A stretch of 64,000 bases of DNA, from assembly GCF_030463535.1 (NCBI RefSeq), contig NC_132892.1, forward strand, positions 35,443,049-35,507,048. The letters are read 5' to 3'. Below are positions 37,601-47,100 of this stretch, in pieces (the first letter of the stretch is position 1; the number at the start of each line of letters is the position of its first letter). A model generated the notes under the pieces. The model worked only from the letters and a program-made list of their open reading frames with translations. It had not been told where the DNA came from and ran no database searches. The stretch comes from Salminus brasiliensis (lineage: Eukaryota > Chordata > Actinopteri > Characiformes > Bryconidae). The position numbers and the translations under genes are program-made.

Positions 37601-40600
37601 CGTTCTGCTGGTTCTAGTGTTCATAATGTTATGGAGAGAGTACAGTTCTTCTGGAGGAACTCACCTGTGGCTTTCTTCAAGGCATCTGCTTTCAGTTCTG
37701 CTTGCAGGTTTTCCAACTTGGCAATTTCGTCCTTCAGAACGAGCACCTGAATGGCTGTCCGGGGAACACCGAGAAACAGTGTGAGGTTCTAGATTCAGTT
37801 CATGATCATTATTGATTAATTATTCATCAATTATTAACTCATTTATGACTCACTCAGCTGAGCTTTCTCATCTCCTGTGGAACCCACTTTGGTCATCAAC
37901 GTCTGGATCTCTTTATCCAGTGCTGTGGTCAGAAACAGTACTCAGGTTAACTGGTAAAACACCTCCACACACACAGCTGACCATCACCAGCGTCCAGCCG
38001 GAACCAGAGGTCCAACTCACCGTCTATCTCAGCCAGGTACTCCGCAATGCTCTGGTCCTGCTGCTTCGAGACTTTCCCCATCGACTCCATCAGCTTCAGG
38101 ACTGAACCACAAGAACAGATCTGCGTTAGTGCTTCATTAGTGATGATTATTAGATTATTAATGAGCTATTAGTGCCTCATTAGTGATGATTATCAGATTA
38201 TTAATGAGATAGTGCCTCATTAGTGATGATTATTAGGTCATTAATGAGCTATTAGTGCCTCATTAGTGATGATTATCAGATTATTAATGAGATATTAGTG
38301 CCTCATTAGTGATGATTATTAGATTATTAATGAGATATTAGTGCTTCATTAGTGATTATTATTAGATTATTAATGAGCTATTAGTGCTTCATTAGTGACG
38401 ATTATAAGATTATTACTGAGCTATTAGTGCTTCATTAGTGATGATTATTAGATTATTAATGAGCTATTAGTGCTTCATTAGTGATTCTTTCTAGATTATT
38501 GAGCTATTAGTGCTTCATTAGTGATGATTATTAGATTATTAATGAGCTATTAGTGCTTCATTAGTGATTCTTTCTAGATTATTGAGCTATTAGTGCTTCT
38601 TTAGTGATGATTATTAGATTATTACTGAGCTATTAGTGCTTCATTAGTGATGATTATTAGATTATTAATGAGCTATTAGTGCTTAATTAGTGATGATTAT
38701 TAGATTATTAATAAGCTATTAGAAGGTCACTCACGCTCATCAGAGTCCACTCTCGCTTTCCCCAGCTCTTTCTTCATATTCTTCAGTTCTTCAGTCTTCT
38801 TCTTCAGGTCCTTCTGAAGCTCTGCAAAAACAACCACACACCAAAAACAACATCCTCAACATTTACCTCACACAGTCAAAAACCTCATCAACACTGGCCT
38901 CACATCGTCAGCAACCTCATCAATACTGACCTCACATCGTCAGCAACCTCATCAACACTGGTCTCACACTGTCAGCAACCTCATCAACACTGACCTCACA
39001 CCATCAACAACCTCATCAACACTGGCCTCACACTGTGAACAATCTCATCAACACTGACCTCACACCATCAACAACCTCATCAACACTGGCCTCAGACTGT
39101 GAACAATCTCATCAACACTGACCTCACATTGACAACAACCTCATCAGCACTGACGTCACACAGTCAGCAGCCTCATTAACACTGACCTCACACCATCAAC
39201 AACCTCATCAGCACTGACGTCACACAGTCAGCAGCCTCATTAACACTGACCTCACACCATCCGCAACCTCTTCAACACTGGCCTCACACCATCAACAGTA
39301 AAGTAACACCGTCAATTACCTCATCAACAGTGAACTAACACCATCAACAACCTCATCAACACTGACCTTACACTGTGAACAACCTCATCAACACTGACCT
39401 TAAACTGTGAACAACCTCATCAACAGTGACCTCACACCGCCAACAACCTCATCAACACTGACCTCACACTGTGAACAACCTCATCAACACTGACCTCATA
39501 ATGTGAACATCCTCATCAACACTGACCTCACACTGTGAACAACCTCATCAACACTGACCTCATAATGTGAACATCCTCATCAACACTGACCTTACGCCAT
39601 CTACAACCTCATCAACACTGACCTCACATTTACAACAACCTCATCAGCACTGATGTCACAGTCAGCAGCCTCAATAACACTGAGCTCACACCATCAACAA
39701 CCTCATCAACAGTAAACTAAAACCGTCAATTACCTCATCAACAATGACATCACACCATCAACAACCTCATCAACAGTGAACTAACACTGTCAACAACCTC
39801 ATCAACACTGACCTCACACCATTAACAACCTCATCAACACTGACCTCACACTGTGAACAATTTCATCAACACTGATCTCACACTGTGAACAACCTCATCA
39901 TCGCTGACTTCACATCATCAACAACCTCATCAACACTGACCTCACACTATGAACAACCTCATCATTGCTGACCTCACATCATCAACAACCTCATCAACAC
40001 TGACCTCACACTGTAAACAACCTCATCAAAACTGACCTCACACTGTGAACAACCTCATCAACACTGACCTCACACCATCAACAACCTCATCAACACTGAC
40101 CTCACACCATCAACAACTTCATCAACACTGACCTCACACCATCAACAACTTCATCAACACTGACCTCACACCGTCAACAACCTCATCAACACTGACCTCA
40201 CACTGTGATTAACCTCAGCACCACTGACCTCACACCATCAACAACCTCATCAACACTGACCTCACACCGTCAACAACCTCATCAACACTGACCTCACACC
40301 GTCAACAACCTCATCAACACTGACCTCACACCGTCAACAACTTCATCAACACTGAAATCACACCATCAACAACCTCATCAACACTGACCTCACACTGTGA
40401 TTAACCTCAGCACCACTGACCTCACACCATCAACAACCTCATCAACACTGACCTCACACCACCAACTACCTCATCAACACTGCCCTCACACTGTGAACAA
40501 CCTCATCAACACTGACCTCACACTGTGAACAATCTCATCAACACTGACCTCACACTGTGAACAACCTCATCATCGCTGACTTCACATCATCAACAACCTC

Positions 40601-43600
40601 ATCAACACTGACCTCACACTATGAACAACCTCATCATTGCTGACCTCACATCATCAACAACCTCATCAACACTGACCTCACACTGTAAACAACCTCATCA
40701 AAACTGACCTCACACTGTGAACAACCTCATCAACACTGACCTCACACCATCAACAACCTCATCAACACTGACCTCACACCATCAACAACCTCACCATACT
40801 GACCTCACACCATCAACAACCTTATCAACACTGACCTCACACTGTGAACAACCTCATCAACACTGACCTCACACTGTGAACATCCTCATCAACACTGACC
40901 TTAAACTGTGAACAACCTCATCAACACTGACCTCACACTGTGAACATCCTCATCAACACTGACCTTAAACTGTGAACAAGCTCATCAACACTGACCTCAC
41001 ACTGTGAACAACCTCATCAAAACTGACCTCACACCATCAACAACCTCATCAACACTGACCTCACACCATCAACAACTTCATCAACACTGACCTCACACCA
41101 TCAACAACTTCATCAACACTGACCTCACACCATCAACAACCTCATCAACACTGACCTCACACCACCAACTACCTCATCAACACTGCCCTCACACTGTGAA
41201 CAACCTCATAAACACTGACCTCACACTGTGAACAATCTCATCAACACTGACCTCACACTGTGAACAACCTCATCATCGCTGACTTCACATCATCAACAAC
41301 CTCATCAACACTGACCTCACACTATGAACAACCTCATCATTGCTGACCTCACATCATCAACAACCTCATCAACACTGACCTCACACTGTAAACAACCTCA
41401 TCAAAACTGACCTCACACTGTGAACAACCTCATCAACACTGACCTCACACCATCAACAACCTCATCAACACTGACCTCACACCATCAACAACCTCACCAA
41501 CACTGACCTCACACCATCAACAACCTCATCAACACTGACCTCACACCATCAACAACCTCATCAACACTGACCTCACACCGTCAACAACCTCATCAACACT
41601 GACCTCACACCGTCAACAACTTCATCAACACTGAAATCACACCATCAACAACCTCATCAACACTGACCTCACACTGTGATTAACCTCAGCACCACTGACC
41701 TCACACCATCAACAACCTCATCAACACTGACCTCACACCACCAACTACCTCATCAACACTGCCCTCACACTGTGAACAACCTCATCAACACTGACCTCAC
41801 ACTGTGAACAATCTCATCAACACTGACCTCACACTGTGAACAACCTCATCATCGCTGACTTCACATCATCAACAACCTCATCAACACTGACCTCACACTA
41901 TGAACAACCTCATCATTGCTGACCTCACATCATCAACAACCTCATCAACACTGACCTCACACTGTAAACAACCTCATCAAAACTGACCTCACACTGTGAA
42001 CAACCTCATCAACACTGACCTCACACCATCAACAACCTCATCAACACTGACCTCACACCATCAACAACCTCACCATACTGACCTCACACCATCAACAACC
42101 TTATCAACACTGACCTCACACTGTGAACAACCTCATCAACACTGACCTCACACTGTGAACAACCTCATCAAAACTGACCTCACACCATCAACAACTTCAT
42201 CAACACTGACCTCACACCATCAACAACTTCATCAACACTGACCTCACACCGTCAACAACCTCATCAACACTGACCTCACACTGTGATTAACCTCAGCACC
42301 ACTGACCTCACACCATCAACAACTTCATCAACACTGACCTCACACCATCAACAACTTCATCAACACTGACCTCACACCGTCAACAACCTCATCAACACTG
42401 ACCTCACACTGTGATTAACCTCAGCACCACTGACCTCACACCATCAACAACCTCACCAACACTGACCTCACACCATCAACAACCTCATCAACACTGACCT
42501 CACACCGTCAACAACCTCATCAACACTGACCTCACACCGTCAACAACCTCATCAACACTGACCTCACACCGTCAACAACTTCATCAACACTGAAATCACA
42601 CCATCAACAACCTCATCAACACTGACCTCACACTGTGATTAACCTCAGCACCACTGACCTCACACCATCAACAACCTCATCAACACTGACCTCACACCAC
42701 CAACTACCTCATCAACACTGCCGTCACACTGTGAACAACCTCATCAACACTGACCTCACACTGTGAACAACCTCATTATCGCTGACCTCACATCATCAAC
42801 AGCCTCATCAACACTGACCTCACACTGTGAACAAACTCATCAGCACTGATGTCACACCATCAACAACCTCATCAACACTGACCTCACACATCAACAACTT
42901 CATCAACACTGACCTTAAACTGTGAACAACCTCATCAGCACTGATGTCACACCATCAACAACCTCATCAACACTGACCTTAAACTGTGAACAACCTCATC
43001 AACACTGATCTCACACCGTCAACAACCTCATCAACACTGACCTCACACCATCAACAACTTCATCAACACTGATCTCACACCATCAACAACTTCATCAACA
43101 CTGAAATCACACCATCAACAACTTCATCAACACTGACCTCACACTGTGATTAACCTCAGCACCACTGACCTCACACCATCAACAACCTCACCATACTGAC
43201 CTCACACCATCAACAACCTTATCAACACTGACCTCACACTGTGAACAACCTCATCAACACTGACCTCACACTGTGAACATCCTCATCAACACTGACCTTA
43301 AACTGTGAACAACCTCATCAACACTAACCTCACACTGTGAACATCCTCATCAACACTGACCTTAAACTGTGAACAACCTCATCAACACTGACCTCACACT
43401 GTGAACATCCTCATCAACACTGACCTTAAACTGTGAACAACCTCATCAACACTGACGTCACACTGTGAACATCCTCATCAACACTGACCTTAAACTGTGA
43501 ACAACCTCATCAACACTGACCTCACACCATCAACAACCTCATCAACACTGACCTCACACTTTGAACATCCTCATCAACACTGACCTCACACCATCAACAA

Positions 43601-44113
43601 CCTCATCAACACTGACCTCACACCATCAACAACCTCATCAACACTGACCTCACACTGTGAATAACCTTATTAACACTGACCTCACACTGTGAACATCCTC
43701 ATCACATATTAATAATATTCTGAGATTTGAGAGTAGCTATTAAAGTGAAGGCATTGAGGAGATCTCCAGCTAATGGAGGAAGCAGTGACAGCAGAAGGAA
43801 GTTCAGTGGGTAAATGAAGGACCCCCGGTGTAAGGTGGGGGTGTGGGGGGTACGCACCATCAGTATTTCCCTCCGACTTGGTGAGTTTGTGCTGCAGGGC
43901 GCTGATCTCCTCTGAGAGCGTCTGGATCGTCAACACTGAAAACAACACACACACAAACACACACTTCCTGCATTAGCCTCGTAGCTCCACTGCTAATTAC
44001 TGCAGTTACTGCTATTCAGTTCAGTTCATTGTTTATCAGCTCTTCACTCACCTTGACGAGCGAAGCTGTTATTCAGCTGCGAAAGTTCTATTTTAATCTG
44101 TGTCTGGACCTCT

Positions 44114-44158
<45 letters not shown>

Positions 44159-47100
44159 CTATAATAAACATTCTTTTAAAAAAACTCCTATCCTATACTT
44201 CTACTGTATTACTTTCCCCCTGAGCTGAGTGGGTGGGGCTAAACTGCTGAAAGTTAAACGGGTGGGGATAAACTGCTGAAGGCTGAATGGGTGGGGCTAA
44301 ACTGTTGTAGGCTAAATGGGTGGAGGTAAACTGCTGTAGGCAGAATGGGTGGGGCTAAACTGCTGTAGCGTAAGTGTATGGAGCTAAACTGCTGTAGGCT
44401 GAATGGGTGGGGCTAAACTCCTGTAGGCTGAATGGGTGGGGCTAAACTGCTGTAGGCTGAATGGGTGGGGCTAAACTGCTGTAGGCAAGGCTTGAAAACT
44501 GTAGAGTGGGTGGGACTAAACAGCTGTAGAGTGGGTGGGGCTTAATGTTATGTAAGGAGTACTTCACCAGTGAAATTCTTGTGGACCTCAGTGCACTTCT
44601 TGGCCTCCTCCAGCTCCTGCTGCAGCTCTGAGAGAGTGGAGTAAAGCCAGGGTCAGTAAAGGGTTAATCAGATCTGTATGATCAGACTGATCAGATCCAG
44701 CTCCACTCTTACTTCTGTGTGCTGCTCTAGCTGTGTTCCTCTCCACCTCCGCCTTCTTCACTCTGTCCTCCAGATCTGAGAGACAGCCTTCATCAGCACT
44801 GACACCATTACACAAGTACACCACATGTCCAAAAGTATCCGGACAGATTACTCATCAGCACTGACACCATTACACAAGTACACCACATGTCCAAAAGTAT
44901 CCGGACAGATTACTCATCAGCACTGACACCATTACACAAGTACACCACATGTCCAAAAGTATCCGGACAGATTACTCATCAGCACTGACACCATTACACA
45001 AGTACACCACATGTCCAATAGTATCCGGACAGATTACTCATCAGATCTTACCTGTTTTACTCTTCTTCAGATTTGAAACCTCTCCCTCTTTTTTCCTCAG
45101 TTGAGATGTAAGATCTAGAATTCAGATAAATAACAAACAAAGAATCTTAGAGATAATTCACACAGTTACTATATTACTGCAATACAGAGTCTAGCCTATA
45201 CATGAATTACTGTACTTTACTACAGGACACTACACCAGTATTATACACCACAATAGTTTACTACAGGACACTACACTAGTATTATACACCACTATAGTTT
45301 ACTACAGGACACTACACCAGTATTATACATCACTATAGTTTACTACAGGACACTACACCAGTATTATACATCACTATAGTTTACTACAGGACACTACACC
45401 AGTATTATACACCACTATAGTTTACTACAGGACACTACACCAGTATTATACATCGCTATAGTTTACTACAGGACACTACACCAGTATTATACATATTTAT
45501 AGTTTACTACAGGACACTACACCAGTATTATACATCACTATAGTTTACTACAGGACACTACACCACTGTTATACATCATTGTTATTCACTACAGGACACT
45601 ACACCAGTATTTTACATCACTATAGTTTACTACAGGACACTACACCAGTATTATACATCACTATAGTTTACTACAGTACACTACACTAGTATTATACACT
45701 ACTATAGTTTACTACAGGACACTACACCAGTATTATACATTACTATACTTTACTACAGGACACTACACCAGTATTATACACCACTTTAGTTTACTACAGG
45801 ACACTACACCAGTATTATACATCAGTATAGTTTACTACAGGACACTACACCAGTATTATACATCACTGTAGTTTACTACAGGACACTACACCAGTATTGT
45901 ACAACACTATGGTTTACTACAGGACACTACACCAATATTATACACCACTATAGTTTACTACAGGACACTACACCAGTAGTATACATTACTATAGTTTACT
46001 ACAGGACACTACACCAGTATTGTACAACACTATGGTTTACTACAGGACACTACACCAATATTATACACCACTATAGTTTACTACAGGACACTACACCAGT
46101 ATTATACATCACTATAGGTTACTACAGGACACTACACCAGTATTGTACACCACTATAGTTTACTACAGGACACTACACCAGTATTGTACAACACTATGGT
46201 TTACTATAGGACACTACACCAATATTATACATCACTATAGTTTACTACAGGACACTACACCAGTATTGTACATCACTATAGTTTACTACAGGACACTACT
46301 CCAGTATTGTACAACACTATAGTTTACTACAGGATGCTACACCAGTATTAAACATTACTATAGTTTATTACAGGACACTACACCAGTATTATACATCACT
46401 ATAGTTTACTACAGGATGCTACACCAGTATTAAACATTACTATAGTTTATTACAGGACACTACACCAGTATTATACATCACTATAGTTTACTACAGGACA
46501 CTACACCAGTATTAAACATTACTATAGTTTATTACAGGACACTACACCAGTATTAAAAAGAAACACAGGACAGTACTACAGATGATTAGGGTCAGGATGT
46601 AATGGAATGACTCTACCTTTGATTTGTTGATCTGCTTTTGTTCTAATGCTGTCCTGAGCACTTGTAGCTTCTTTCAGCTGCTGCCCCAAATCAGCCAATC
46701 GTAGAACTGCAGCAGAGAACAGAACCAATCAGAATCCCTGAGGCGTTAACATCAGCACCAGCATCATCAAAGAGTGAGGGAGAGGTTTTAAAAGATGAAA
46801 AGTAAGAAACGTAGGGGAGAGTGAGGCACACATGTTCCCACCAATCAGACAGATAATTCTCCAGAATAACCACTTTAGCATTGGTGCCAAGCTCTCATTT
46901 ATATAAAGAAGAAAGAAAATCACGAGTAAACACAAACACTCAACCAACTGAATCACTGAATCAATGAATCACTGAATCATTTCTTACTCAAAGCTGCATT
47001 CTGCCCAAGTTGCCTCGTCAGCTCAGATTCACTGGACTCCAGTTCCTGTTCCTTCTTTGCTAGCTTCCCCTCCAGCACTGAGAGAAAACATCATCATCAT

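Noticed and set aside
37470..38105. Plus-strand frames of 104 and 97 codons, duplicated at 47950-48585
   Set aside because: They are shadows of the duplicated minus-strand exons E to H, conserved only because the block was duplicated.
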